DNA of 64,000 nucleotides from Hofstenia miamia (taxonomy: Eukaryota; Xenacoelomorpha; Acoela; Hofsteniidae): positions 602,861-666,860 of the forward strand of contig CABFPE010000121.1 in the NCBI GenBank assembly GCA_900660155.1, in the 5' to 3' direction. A program made the translations under genes and the position numbers. The notes beneath the pieces are model-generated. The model was not told the origin of the DNA. It saw nothing but the letters and a program-made list of their open reading frames with translations, and did not search any database. Below, in pieces: positions 1-12,300 of this stretch (position 1 is its first letter; each line of letters opens with the position of its first letter).

Positions 1-29
1 ATATATATATATATATATATATATATATA
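1..29. repeat. (TA)n microsatellite
   Basis: The window opens with an uninterrupted run of TA dinucleotides, so the true left edge of the repeat lies outside. Confidence 0.95.
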
Positions 30-1345
30 ACAATGTTGAGAATCACGCAGAAAGCCGAAATTACTTATAAGCAATGCTAATTAAATGTAGTAGCTGTTTT
101 CTTAAAATTTGACTGATGTCCATCCTGAGGACTTAGGGTTGGCACTAAAGTCCAAGAATATGTTGGCCGATTAAGGTATAAGAAAATGCCACACCCTTTT
201 CACTAACATGAATATAACAATAATTTTCCAATATTACATTTTTTGATAAAAAAATTAACTATTTCTATGTCGTCATAATAATAATTCTAACTTTAAATAA
301 ATTTTAAAAATATTACTATAGCTAATAAATAGCAAAATTTATGAAATATTTTAATATTCCATACTTAGTTAGACATCAAAAAGTTCCAGGTGCAAGTGAT
401 TCTGCCTCATTAAGAACCCATCTGTTGCAATTAACTACAGATGTGCTCGCTAATATCTAGTCGAGGCATTTCCACAAATATCGACTAAATGCGACCGGAA
501 AGCTGATTGTTTGAGATAAAATTTTCAACTTGTCAAACTTTCAGTTACTGAATAAATTTCAACAATTTGTTGCAGTCGCAAAATTACGTTGTAAATTTCA
601 ATTCAATTTGCTGTTCTCTTAACCTTTCAGAATATTATTTGATTAAATATATTAATGACTAAGTAATTTAGAAATTAAATCTTCTCCTTTAGAATTAAAA
701 TCTTTCGAAAAATCCCAAGAACGTTGATCTTCTTTTCTGGAATATTTTGAAAATAAATATGCAGGGATACTAGATATTTACAATGGACTATACTTTTAAT
801 ATAAACATTGCGTGCACCTCAAAATAAATTTAGTGCTATCATCCTTTGTTGTTTATTAAATTGTTGTTTTTTGTTTGCTAGATGATTCAACTTCACCAAA
901 CTTCGGAAGTTGCGTTCGTAGTTGTACAGTCATTTCCAAAATGTTAAGATCCCATGCACATTTTTAACATTTTAATAGTTTTGGTATTATTACTTCCTTT
1001 TTCTATAAAAGTACATATTTTAGTTTGAACTACCAAAAATTGCTTTTCATGAATGTTTGTTATACTCTTTAGAGCTGCTACTGTGAAATAACCTGATTGT
1101 TGCTATTAAAGAGATGGTGTGTGAAAAAAAAACACTGCAAAGCAGCTGTCCAAACCTGCTGTTGATGTTTCACTAGCTCGTTTTACTTTCTCTGGTGTGT
1201 AACACGATTAACTAAGAATCAGACTTTCAAAGAAAGCATCAAGAATGGATGATCAAGTGATTAGACGAGCAAACATCAGAAACCATTCATCACACTAAGA
1301 AAGATTCCAAATGACCTGAATGCATCAGGAGTTGATATTAATGGC
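30..1345. other. AT-rich stretch with no supported gene
   Basis: I see no convincing coding exon or mobile element. One good acceptor-like site (a T-rich tract ending GCTAG near 881) is followed by a short frame of about 27 codons ending near 965. It could be a terminal exon of a gene entering from the left, but it is too short to call. Confidence 0.4.
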
Positions 1346-1353
1346 TTTACAAT

Positions 1354-1600
1354 AAGTCAAAGGTTGAAATCAATGCAGTTGGAGAGCTTCAAGCACAGTA
1401 TAAGGACATTTTTTACTGCTGGAATGCAGAAAAACTACTTGAATTTGTTTGCGGTTGAAAGAATGTATATTTTTCAATTTGGGACACGCTTAGTCATATA
1501 TGGCGACCATACAGAAGTATCAACATTGAAATATCCATTGCCTGCCATGATTTGCCCTTCATGAGTGGATTTCGACGAGGTGAATTGACTATTCTCTATG
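1354..1600 (+). pseudogene. Twinkle/DnaB-like RecA-fold helicase exon, apparently decayed
   Basis: One plus-strand frame ends in GFRRGELTILYG directly before a possible GT donor at 1601. In Twinkle, the mitochondrial replicative helicase, a similar R-(R/K)-G-E-L-T segment precedes the Walker A loop (human GHRKGELTVFTG, from memory). The upstream part of the frame (FYCWNAEKLLEFVCG) resembles Twinkle's WEAAKL segment only loosely. The frame contains a TGA at 1456-1458, and I found no following GSGKT exon in the next 2.5 kb. This fits a dead fragment or retrocopy piece. A live exon with an unusual structure is less likely. Assignment rests on one short motif. Confidence 0.35.
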
Positions 1601-4600
1601 GTGCGTGTTAAGAATGTTATTGCAGCAATCAAATGTAACAAATTGCATTTAAACCTTTTAATTATCTTGATGAAATGTTCCTTAAATTCATAAATTCAAT
1701 ATGTAGACACTTCCTTTGGAAGCGTTCTAGTTTTTCAAACTCTTGAATAACTTAGTTTTTAAAAATTATGGTCTTATATTTGGGACAGTTCTTTTCAGGT
1801 AACACAATGCATTAATTCCCATACAATATAATATATGAGCATGCATATGTATAATATTTATGGCAATTGCCACAAGTGCTTCCATTTCAAAGAGGCATTA
1901 TTAAATATTAAAATTCTCATTTATGATTTATTTTGGGTTAGCTTATTTTGAGGTAGGATAGATGGAAATTGCTAGCGGTGTTCATAAAACTTATATTCTC
2001 TACAAAATCATTTAATTTCATTTTACAAGATTCCAGAAAGATCCATTTTTGACATTTTAAAAATGGTAGCGATTGATTATTTTGCATTAAAAATATAAAA
2101 GCTTTGAAGAAATTGAGAATACAGACATTGTGCTGCAGCAGATAGCTGACATTGAATGTTAGTTATTGTTAAGATTAGGTATGGTGTTTAACAGCATTAT
2201 CTCCTTCATTGGAATTCTTCCTTTTCCAAGCCAAAAATTGACATCACAAGCTTGCAATGAATGAAATGATTATTATGTAAGCAAATCCTTATAGGAAAGA
2301 ATGCGTTCTAGGAAGATTTATCTATACAATTGATAAAATATGTTCTGCTCTTTGGATATTAGGGGGTAAATTTAAAATACCAACTTTTTTTGAATGACAG
2401 TCAACGAAATAAATGTTTTTGAGATTAATTTTGAGAGCTGACAGGTTGCAACCAAATAGTTGGTCATGCTTTATATTTAAAATACTCAATTTTTGCAAAA
2501 TGTTCTTCTTAAAATGAAACGTGAATAGAAGTGAGAAAATAAGCATTTCGTGGATTAAATTTGCAAAAAAAGGCTTTTGAAAGAGAAGGGATTGCACTTA
2601 TCAAGAGGGGGCTTGTAAATGATGTTTCTGCTAAAATTTCTTTCTCAAGTTTCTAATAGTCTGAAAGTGTGCTAATTCATTTAATTTATCAGTTTCTCCT
2701 TTTTTTCACAGGCTTACAAAGGTTGCACATTTAGCAAGGATTTACGCACGAATACTTCCTTAAAGCTGTAATTTTTGTTTAGTATTGCCATCACTTCTCT
2801 TTTTCAAAAAAGATGTTTAGTAAAGACTAGTTAGTTTACGATTTCTAAGAAAAAGTGTTAGTAAGTTGATACGAGATATAGTCGCAGAAGCCATTTTATC
2901 CCTTGAGCCTTAGTGGTACATATTTGTCCCACTTGCACAAATCTATTTCTCTAGACTGCTATAATTCACAGTGTATTTGAATTTTGCATGACTAATCTTA
3001 TGATAAATGCAAGTTAATAAATTTGTAAAGTTTCAGCAAAATTGTTAATTGAGCTTAAATTTTTGTCTTTTCTACTTGAGCATGACATTCCTTTTGATCA
3101 GTGTTTTCACTATATAAATATAATTAAACGAATCATGTGTTTAAAAATGGAGTTTACCAACCAGTTTGTGGGAAAAATATTTTATTAATCCTAGTTTCTT
3201 GAAAATTCATTTTTTGTTTATCATTAATGGACTCTCTTAGGGACTGCAGGTACATATGTGTACCACCCTAGTGACCTTCAAAATCAAAATTTAGCAAAAA
3301 GGGTGCTGCCTACCGTCTAATTAATACAATATCATACGTTTTTACTTCTATGGCAGATTCAGTTTTGTTATCGGCTCTGAGGAGTCTTTACATTCCTGCT
3401 TTTCAGTGTAATGTAATTTTTTACCAACTGAGCCCTTTAATTTCATCCATTCTAGCATGCTTGTCACCAATATTGAAGAAGAACCATTTCGGGTAAGATT
3501 AAATCTATATGAATTGTACCTCATTGTATATAATCATCATGTCAATTCCTTTAAATTCGTTATCATTCTATATCACCAGCATATTCAATTTTGAAACATA
3601 TCTCACTTCAAATTTCAATCAAAGTTGTTAAACATCAAATTTCTTTAGTTTAAATTTTCAAATAGCAATAACTTGCTAATAACATACAATTAATGTGGTT
3701 TAGACAAATATTAATCGATTTTTTAAAATCGTTTATATACTGCAAATGTTATAAAAAGCACAAGGTGCTTTCAAAACTGTCTTTTTCCTACAGAGTGCTT
3801 CATTGAATGGGTTGTAGTGTAATTTACTGGTAAATTTAATTAATAAAAATTGCAATACACATAATTCAACTAAAAAGTTGTGCGCAAAGTTGTAAGTGCG
3901 TACGCAAATATTTTTGCTGTGAGCTTTATAATTACCCAAAAAGTTGTGCGCAAAGTTGTAGGTGTGCACGCTACTTAACAAGGAAATTGTAACGCAATGA
4001 CGTCATTATTCTTAATTTAATCACACGCACGTGAAGAACAAGTCTGGAATCAATTCACTACCTAGTACTTCCACTGCTACGGGAATGTTTCCTTTACGCA
4101 ATTTTGTTTTATTCATCGAATAACGGTGACCGATTTAAACCTCGAGGCGAAATTGTTAACTACGATTTAAGTTGCAATGGTCAGGGCTGTTCTCCTAAAT
4201 AATTAACAAGGAGCCTAAATTTGAGCACGGGATTTTTATGTTATATTTTGAATAAATTTGATTTCTCAACACCCTTCATCATAATATTACTTTAACAAGG
4301 AGACTTGCCTCCAAACAAATTTAACAAGGTGGGTTAAGCCCCTTGAGCACCCTCACGAGTACACTCTTGTGTAGTGGTTTTGGGCATCATACAATGTATG
4401 CCATTAAAATAGTAAAACCATATTAAAGCCTATAATGAATTACATAGAATTGGAAAAACACACTGCAACCAGGATTAGGGAAAATGGAGAGGGATTAAGA
4501 ATTAATTCCAAAAATTAATATTCTCAAATCAATTAATCAAACAGCATATTTCGCTTGCGATGAATGCATAAGTAATGCTTGCCATCTACACAAAACAAGC

Positions 4601-6435
4601 TAGCTGCATGGAACTGCTTTAATTACAGAATAAACACTTAAACGCCACGATACAGCTTCCAAGCAAACGGATGTGCTACAAAATATTTCCGCAATAACTA
4701 TTCTGAAGTCATCAAGTCTCGTCAAAAAGTCTATATCAAATATGAGATCGAATATGTTTCACCTTAATGAGACAATTGAAGATGTTAGCAGTACTTTTAT
4801 AAATTGCTGTGATACATTACTCTAAATTCGAACATCTGGTAGTTGAGCTTTGAAATCAAATCTTTAAATTTCATTTTTGTAAGTTATTCGTTTGCTTAAA
4901 TCTGTATTAATTAAGTAATGGTGGCCTATCTCAGTACAGAATATACTCGTGTGTGACTAGAGCTTTTAAATATATGCAACCAACCGTTAAGATTTAGTTT
5001 CTTACTGGTATCCACTTGTGCTCAAAATTTCTTACCAATATCCGCACATCACTACATTAGGTAGGCTATTTATGTCTAATTAGGGCCCAGCGGTATGAAA
5101 ATTTTGAAGTCATTCTGTTCCGTATCACTCAAAATATCACGGTATCAGTTCGGTATACTTGATCTACGTATTGTTTCCATATAATCAGTTTATTATTCAA
5201 AATTTTGATATATATAGATATCATCAGCAATGTAATCTAAATTATTTAGTAATTTTAATTTTTTATCTTGTATTATAAGGAACAGTCCGGCATATGCATA
5301 TAAACAATGTACAAATTAAATGGTTTTCGTAAAAAATTCATTTACGTAATTTATTAAATAAACAACTAAATGAAACTTCGTAAAAAGCAAAAATGAAATA
5401 ATTCAATAGGATTTTATAGGAAAACCTGATTGACGACCAAAATAACTTTTTGTTGTTAAAAAAGACAATAGGTGGTGAAGCTTCTGTCCATAATTGTAAT
5501 TTTTTAAGCGTTGGAATATTGTAAATTATTTTGTCCCGCTCCACAGTTTGTATTCATATTTATTATCTCCAATACTGGCGACATAGTGCCTCTCATCCCG
5601 GATAAACTAATCGTGTCACTAAATAAGTTCCGCTTTTAGAATTATTATAAATCAACATGAGTGAGATTTGATAAATATTACTTGTTTTTTGTGACAGAGT
5701 AAAAAGTGTAAGCAGGCCGATATTTTTACCCATGGCTTGGCCGACAATCTGTAGAACTGCAACCCAATCCGGGCCACAACTTTTGGCTTGGGTCCCTACA
5801 TTTTAGGGCAGCTTTGCCCACATTTTCCGCTAGTACATTCTAACTGTTATCAACTAAGCCATTTTAAAAATTCGTACGAAAGAACATTTGCACATATCTA
5901 CCAACTTCTAGTTGTAAGAAGTATTTATTTTTTAAAGATTGTTTATAGTTTTCTAAATTATTTCGAATTTGAGCTAGAGCTGTGGGAATGCGAGCATTTC
6001 ATGAATTCAACCTAACCTGTTTTTTCTAGTAACCGACTTTTTTGTAATTATAACCGCCCGTAGCCGCCCTATATTTTTTAGTCCGCAAGCCTTAAGACAC
6101 GAAATAAAATTTTTTTTAGCAATACCAATTAAAAATCTAAAAACTCATCAAAACAAAGTGGAAGTCAATCAGCAAATTAATTCATCCAAACAGTTACTCT
6201 TTAATTGTGAAGAATTTATGTAACATAATGAGAATTTGTAGCAACATCGTATAGAAATAAATTATTTTTATGCTAGGATTCTTTCGACTGATCGAATAAC
6301 CGCACAGCTCTTCTTGAGCACAAATAAAAGAATTCAAATTTCATAATCATGATTATTGCATTATAAAAAATGGATCTACCTTAGCCCGATGTGGACATTT
6401 GTGAATCTGATTTTTAAGAATAATATGTAATGGTA
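1601..6435. other. Long AT-rich intergenic stretch
   Basis: No supported gene. Contents noticed: a direct repeat of about 34 bp (GTTGTGCGCAAAGTTGTA core) near 3871 and 3938; palindromic GGTACATATGTGTACC-type sites near 2912 and 3250; and a slightly GC-richer patch at about 5690-6070 with no recognisable family. Confidence 0.5.
3871..3971. repeat. Short direct repeat pair
   Basis: Two copies of a segment of about 34 bp, each containing AAAAGTTGTGCGCAAAG, start near 3871 and 3938 with small differences at the 3' end. It looks like a local tandem duplication with spacer. Confidence 0.7.
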
Positions 6436-6545
6436 GTTTACCACAAAATTTTGGGCACTAATCAGTCATATAATTTTATATTGACTTTAGCAAAGCATTT
6501 GATAAAGTATCACATTCAATATTAATTTATAAACTTAAAAATATG

Positions 6546-7135
6546 CAGGGTGTAACAAAAGTACCCAGACGCTTCATTTTACGAGAAATCTAACTTTATT
6601 CATAAGAGGAGGAATAAAAAAACGAATCATTCATAGTAAAATATACAGTGTAGCGAATCTAAAACAACTTACTGAGGTTATAATGTCCAAAAAGATTAAT
6701 CATAAAAGAAGAAAGTGTTAATAGAGAATGTTCAAAATGATTACCATCATGTTCAATACATTTGCAAATCCAGTCACTAACAGACCGGCACACTTTGTTC
6801 ACCAAATCTAATGCTATAGCACGAATTTCATCGGTAATAGCATTCTTCAGATCGTCCATAGTGTGTGGGTTTCTACCATAAACTTTTATCTTTAGTAAGT
6901 AAGCCTTTATCACTCAAGTCAGTCTCTGATCATCATCCTTGAGTAACGATCAATAGGAATGACGATTTCAAAAGTTTGAATGAAAAATCTGAACCCCAAA
7001 TCGATTAAACATATAACATCGCTGTTGCAGCAAGGCGAACCATCACAGTTAAATTTCCATCTATTGATGTTTAGCTACGTAACTACAGTCCTTGCTTTCA
7101 TTTTGCAAGCGTCTGGTTACTTTTGTTACACCCTG
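6546..7135 (-). mobile_element. Mariner-like element, internally deleted, inserted in the LINE
   Basis: The ends are 29-bp inverted repeats beginning CAGGGTGTAACAAAAGTA, with one mismatch. The right end is flanked by TA, and the left flank is TG, read as a mutated TA target duplication. On the minus strand at about 6715-6880 the reading KVYGRNPHTMDDLKNAI ... IRAI ... CIEHDGNHFEH matches the C-terminus of mariner-family transposases (WGYxKxKVY, then the helical tail). At 590 bp it is about half the length of a full element and lacks the DDE/D core, so it is nonautonomous. It splits the LINE frame right after KLKNMQ, so it is younger than the LINE. Confidence 0.9.
6659..6913 (-). pseudogene. 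Transposase C-terminal remnant of the mariner-like element
   Basis: The 84-codon frame carries only the C-terminal quarter of a mariner transposase (PHTMDDLKNAITDEIRAI, then CIEHDGNHFEH). No catalytic aspartates are present, so it cannot encode an active enzyme. Confidence 0.75.
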
Positions 7136-8894
7136 TATTTGGAATTTCTAACCATTTATTAGAATTAATTACATGATATTTATCACGAAGATCTCAATGT
7201 GTCATCATAGGTGATGTTATATCAAATGTATTACCGGTACCAAGTGGAATTCCTTAAGGATTTTGCTTAGAACCACTTTATAAATGACCTTCCATCTGTA
7301 TGCAAGAGTTCATTTCCATATGTATTTGCTAATGACTTTAAATTACTTAGCTCGATCTCGATCATTTATCCACCGTTTCGAACTGATTTTTCATTTATCA
7401 AAGACTGGGCTTTAAATAACATATCTTTTCTTAAATTAGAAAAATGTATCTTAATACCATTTATGTTAGACAAGTGTTCTCCTTTATTGTTCAGTGGAAA
7501 AACGTTTTATCCTACAAATGAGGTTCGTGATCTTGGTGACTATGTTACATCTAAATGTTCATGGTCTCACCACATTGATAAAAAATCCCAAATCTTGTAA
7601 GATATTTTCTTTTATCAGAAGATGTCTTCCATTTAGCACCTCAACAAATTGTAAATTAAGGTTATATAAATCAATGATTCTTTCTATTTTAATCGACACT
7701 TCACCCACATAATATACGAATTTAACAGATGTGCTTAAGCTCGATCGTTTTCAATCAATGTATTCATAATGGATAACTACTGGCATTTCATATAAAAATC
7801 GTCTTTTAAAGTTGAAAACTCTTCCGATTTCTCTACAACCCCAAGTAAATGATTTGTTATTTATGAATAAATTTGTAAATGACAAACATTTTCAACTTCA
7901 TTTTGCTTTATTCTCCAAACTATAAAAAAATGCGTTGTTAAGATCTAATGTTATTTCAAGTTAAGAAAACTTGTAAACGAAAGACAGAATTATTTTATTT
8001 TATTCGTATATGCCGTTTGGTTAATTTTCTTCAAAGAACAGCTAACATTAATATATTTTATGGTACGTCGATTTTTTAGTCGATGCTGTTTGAATATGCA
8101 TTTGCACATCTCAACCGTAAATTGAATGAAAACTATCAATGTGCAAAATTTTTCGTTTGATTTTGGTCTATAATTTAAATTGCGTTTTTAGTTAAAATTT
8201 ATAGTTCCATTATAGTGGTAATAAAGCATTTTATTATTATCATTATTTTTATTATTTAATTCTCTTAACCATACCTGCAAAACAAACGTTTGCATAGGTT
8301 TTAGATACATGACTTCTAAGTGTCAATAATTAATATTTTTATATGCAAGGACGTTAATATGTAATTGGCAATCAAATTCATCGCTAATAATTGGCCTTTG
8401 GTACGTATTTTTAAAAGTGCAATCAGTTGATAAGACTCTAGGACATGTTCTAAATCTATGCGTACATAATCATGTTTCGGGTTTCTATTGGCATGGAATC
8501 CACGTGGTCAAAGTGTCTATGTTCGATTAATTGATTGTTAATTAATAATTGAAACAGCATTTACTAATTGATAATTGATTGATTCAGATGCCAAATTCGA
8601 TTCAATTATCAAGTAGCAGTTATTGCCAAAATACTCAGATTTCCAACCAATAGAAGTTCAGGAACATATTTTCGAAAATATAACCTCAGTCTAAAACCTA
8701 GACTTAAAACTAACCCCTTAAATCAATTAGGTTTAGTGTTTGTACGCAGTTAGTTGTTATATATTAGTATTTATATATTTTAGCTATCAATTTCTGTTGA
8801 GACAGGTACTGATAATTGACGTAGCAGGTTAATAATTGATTGATTATTTGATCGATTCTTATAATTTGACTATGAAACAGCCCTTCCGCTGAAT

Positions 8895-9075
8895 AACTTA
8901 GCCCTTTCAACTCGAAATTTTTTTTCTGTAATTATTATTATTTTTAGATTCTAGATGGCTAAAACATATAATGTAAAGTTGTTTTATAAAGTTTATGATG
9001 ATTACTATTATATGGGAGAAAAGAAGTTAAATGGTACACATATGTACCATCCGGGTTGGGTTGAAAGGGTATACA
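8895..9075. repeat. Short inverted-repeat element candidate
   Basis: CCCTTTCAACTC near 8901 is mirrored by GGGTTGAAAGGG near 9058, giving a possible MITE of about 170 bp. The right side contains the palindrome GGTACACATATGTACC. No target duplication is clear. Confidence 0.35.
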
Positions 9076-9130
9076 AGAGGAATTTGGTAAATGCTTCTAC
9101 GCTGTAAATATATATTTCGGTAAATCTTAC

Positions 9131-9356
9131 CTTCCCATCGAGCGTGTATTTGCGTAGATGTTGACTAACACTCGTCCGTTCGTATGAAAGCCACTGCAAA
9201 ACCAAACAACGCTCGCAGTCGTTGCAGACTAAAACCGTGTCGAATTCATCCAAGCAAATTGTCTTTGGCTTACGGTTTAGCTTTGATAAAAAAGGAAATT
9301 GGCCTTTTCCGATTGTTCTAAGCAAACAAACAAAATTATATGGGTCCTGTTGACTT
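9131..9356 (-). CDS. Cys-rich gene, exon 7
   Basis: Acceptor TATATAG. Encodes the rest of module 5: QFPFLSKLN, VCNDCERCLVLQWLSYE, LRKYTL. Ends GGGAAG|GTAAGA, phase 0. No matching downstream exon was identified. Confidence 0.8.
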
Positions 9357-12300
9357 CTATATAATGTAATAGTAGTCATTTGCACTTTATTTCGTGTAGA
9401 GCAGTTTTAACAATTTTATAAAAAATTCAGATGTTGCATGAAATGATATTTGTAATAATCTGTAGGAACAATTTCTTAGGTCAACAAAGCAACCAAAGTC
9501 GTTCCATTAATAGTAAAAAATGATGTTTCAACTGCGGGTTTTTTCGGGTCTAAATAATTTGATAGGTTTTACGTGATTAAAGATTTGAAATCCTAGTATG
9601 GTGCATGAAAGGTTTAAGCAATGATAGCTAAGACATGTTCATTTTCAATAGTGAAATCACAGCGAAAGTTCATTAAGAATATTTTATAATGCTGTTAAGA
9701 AAGTGAACTCACCTTATTTTAGCTCTTGCAAAAAAGTTTTCGCATAAAAAGCAACGAACAGTTAGCGAATAGACGCGGAGGTCCTTTGAGAGATTCGGCT
9801 TCTCAAATTGATAGTAATTCCACTGAGATACGAGATTGTGATAGCAAAACCTAAGTAAGATTTCTCACAATATACATTCACAGTAGTCAAGAAGTTTTGC
9901 TCTACAATATCACTTCACTTTTCAAATCAATTCTGTTAAAAAGAATAATCACTTAATCAATTAAAAAATATAATTTTTAAATAATGACACAAATTCGAAA
10001 AGATATTTAAGATAATGAACAATTTTAGATTGAATTTTAATATATATATATATATAATTTTAGGCAAAGCAAGTTTATAGTTCTTCTTGTTAATTTGATT
10101 AGGGAGGTTTTTCTTAATTTTTGCAGTCAAAATGCCTTTCCTATAATCTTATTTAAGAAATGTTTATTAAATAATAGGACGAGCTAAGTAAAAAATTCTT
10201 TGAACACAATATTTTTAAAAAAATACGAGCTAAAACGAGCCTCAATCAAAGATTTTATGTGGCGAGCCGAGCCGAGCTTGCAAATGTCGCCTCGTTGATA
10301 TATATATATATATATATGTTTATATGTTTTAATTCAGTACTGATATGACAGTAAAAAATAGATCCACTTGACTGTTCTTAGAAAATAGTTTTTAATTTAA
10401 AGATAATTCACAAGATGCGCTATGGCATTTAGAATATTTTTATCAAACTAAACCAACTTTTTTTTGTAGGTTTCGCCTACGCTATGAGTATCTCTCACCA
10501 TTTATATCAAATTACTAATACTAAAAAACAACGCAGTTGCTTTCAACAATATTTTTTTAATTGTGTTTAATAAGCTAAATTTAACTAAAAAATGAAAACG
10601 CATTCTTGATTTTCAAATCAATTAAATTGAAAGTTAAAACCTCGCTTTGATTTTAATATATTTCAAGGCAAATGTGAGAGAAAATACTGATTAATATTTA
10701 TATAATCATTTTGATACTTGAAACTCAGGGGTTATTAAAAAATTAATATTTCAGTTTTGATAAAAGCTAAATTTAAAGAGTAACAAAATATCTATAAATT
10801 AACTTTTATTAATATTTCTTGCGAACATAGGAAGATACCTGCATGTTATCACCATTGAATCACTTGACATCAGCTTGGCGCCATCTGCTGGCAGCAATGT
10901 CTTGATAATGGGAAAATAAGGGGTTTTATCATCCCTTTTCTCTGCAAATACGTAGTAAATTTTATTTGGATGATTCATCAAGCCTTTAATAGGCTCCTTT
11001 CCTAGCTCTCCACATATGAAACATATAGTGCGATTAGCTGGCAAGGCTTTGCGTGAAGGTAGTAAATATTTTCTGAGAGATTCTTCTGTATTTGCATTTT
11101 CATATTCCTAGGTCATAATTGATAAAGGAAAACAACTTCAATAATTTATTTGCAGAGCATGGAAAACAATCTCAAGTTTGAAGAGTAGTAAAATAGTTCA
11201 TATCGAGAACTTTAAAATATTAGCAATTTTCTTATGTTTTGCCTATGAATACATTTCCATAAATTACATCCATACGTTCATTTACAACATCGTACTAAAA
11301 TGATACTATAAGGATTTGAATCCATCATTTCAAGGCATGGCCTGGTGTTGAGGTAGCCTTGATCATTTTGAAAATTTATTATTTTTTGATTGATGTAGAA
11401 ATCTTTCAACTGACCTCCTTTGATAAATTTAAGGTAAACACAATAACGATGCAACAGATTTGATGGAAAATCCCATTTTTTGACCTTATGAAAGGAGAAA
11501 TCGCTTCTTCCATATTTTCAAATAAATTTCTGTGAACCTCTTATGAAAACTGAAATCCGGAGATGGGAACATACTAATTGATAAACGTGGTCAAACGTAA
11601 TGAAGTGTATAGCAATGCTTTTTCTATTAAAAACAGGCGTTTTAAAACACCTGAGAAATTAATAAGAAAAGCTTTATTCTTTCTTCATTACTGTTTGGAC
11701 AAAGGTCAATTTTTCATGCAAAAGGCGGTTATGCAGTTTTGTCTGAGTAAATCCCATAATGCTGAAGCTTCTTTTAATGGAAGCAGAGCTTGGTACAAGC
11801 GACATGAACGTCTAAAATTTTACGCGCCGTTTTCATAATAAAACAACTTTTAAAAAACTTCTATAAAACATGTTTAAAACGGGGTTTTTTGTTTGCCAAC
11901 ACTGGTTTAACTACTGGAAAAGTAAAGGTAGTGACACGGTTTAGGAACTGTAATAATAGTGTGGTAATTTTAGATTTTTGATATATTTATTAAGGTCATC
12001 AATTATTTTTAGTGTTTTTAACAAGAAATTCTGATTTTCGTGTATTCATAAATTCTAGGAACATAAACGGAACACTTGATAATAGAAAGACATTTTCTGT
12101 AAAATTTTCGAAGAACGTTTTTAAAGGAAAGGGCATACCTTCCATTGAAGCTCTAGGACAGTAAAACACGTTTTACATGCCATGACATAGTCGGTGTTCG
12201 GTGGGAGATATCGCGCTAGAGACGTGAAAAGCATAGGCAGACGATCATTCTCTTTTGTTTGTTCTTCTTTTTTAATTTCGGCGGTGATTCTTACCGGCAT

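Larger units (their letters stand above)
6436..8257 (+). mobile_element. LINE (jockey/CR1-like) reverse transcriptase fossil, interrupted
   Basis: The left part translates to YIDFSKAFDKVSHSIL, the classic start of the non-LTR reverse transcriptase catalytic core. After the mariner insertion the right part continues through VPSGIP (motif before the catalytic region), a degraded FADD-like patch, VRDLG, SWSHHIDK and RRCLPFST, and later LKTLPISLQPQVNDLLF and FYFIRICRLVNFLQ of the LINE C-terminus. It ends in an ATT-rich tail at about 8226-8257, the expected 3' end of such an element. Several stops and frame changes are scattered through it, so it is inactive, and its 5' half is missing. Confidence 0.85.

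Noticed and set aside
3998-4005. Full CRE palindrome TGACGTCA
   Set aside because: About 0.5 such site is expected by chance in a window of this size, and it is 33 kb from the PKA gene.
8345-8500. Minus-strand open segment HDYVRIDLEHVLESYQLIA as a next exon of the Cys-rich gene
   Set aside because: Its only acceptor would need phase 2, while exon 7 ends in phase 0.
11578-11838. Plus-strand frame of 86 codons
   Set aside because: Antisense shadow of the hAT transposase relic.
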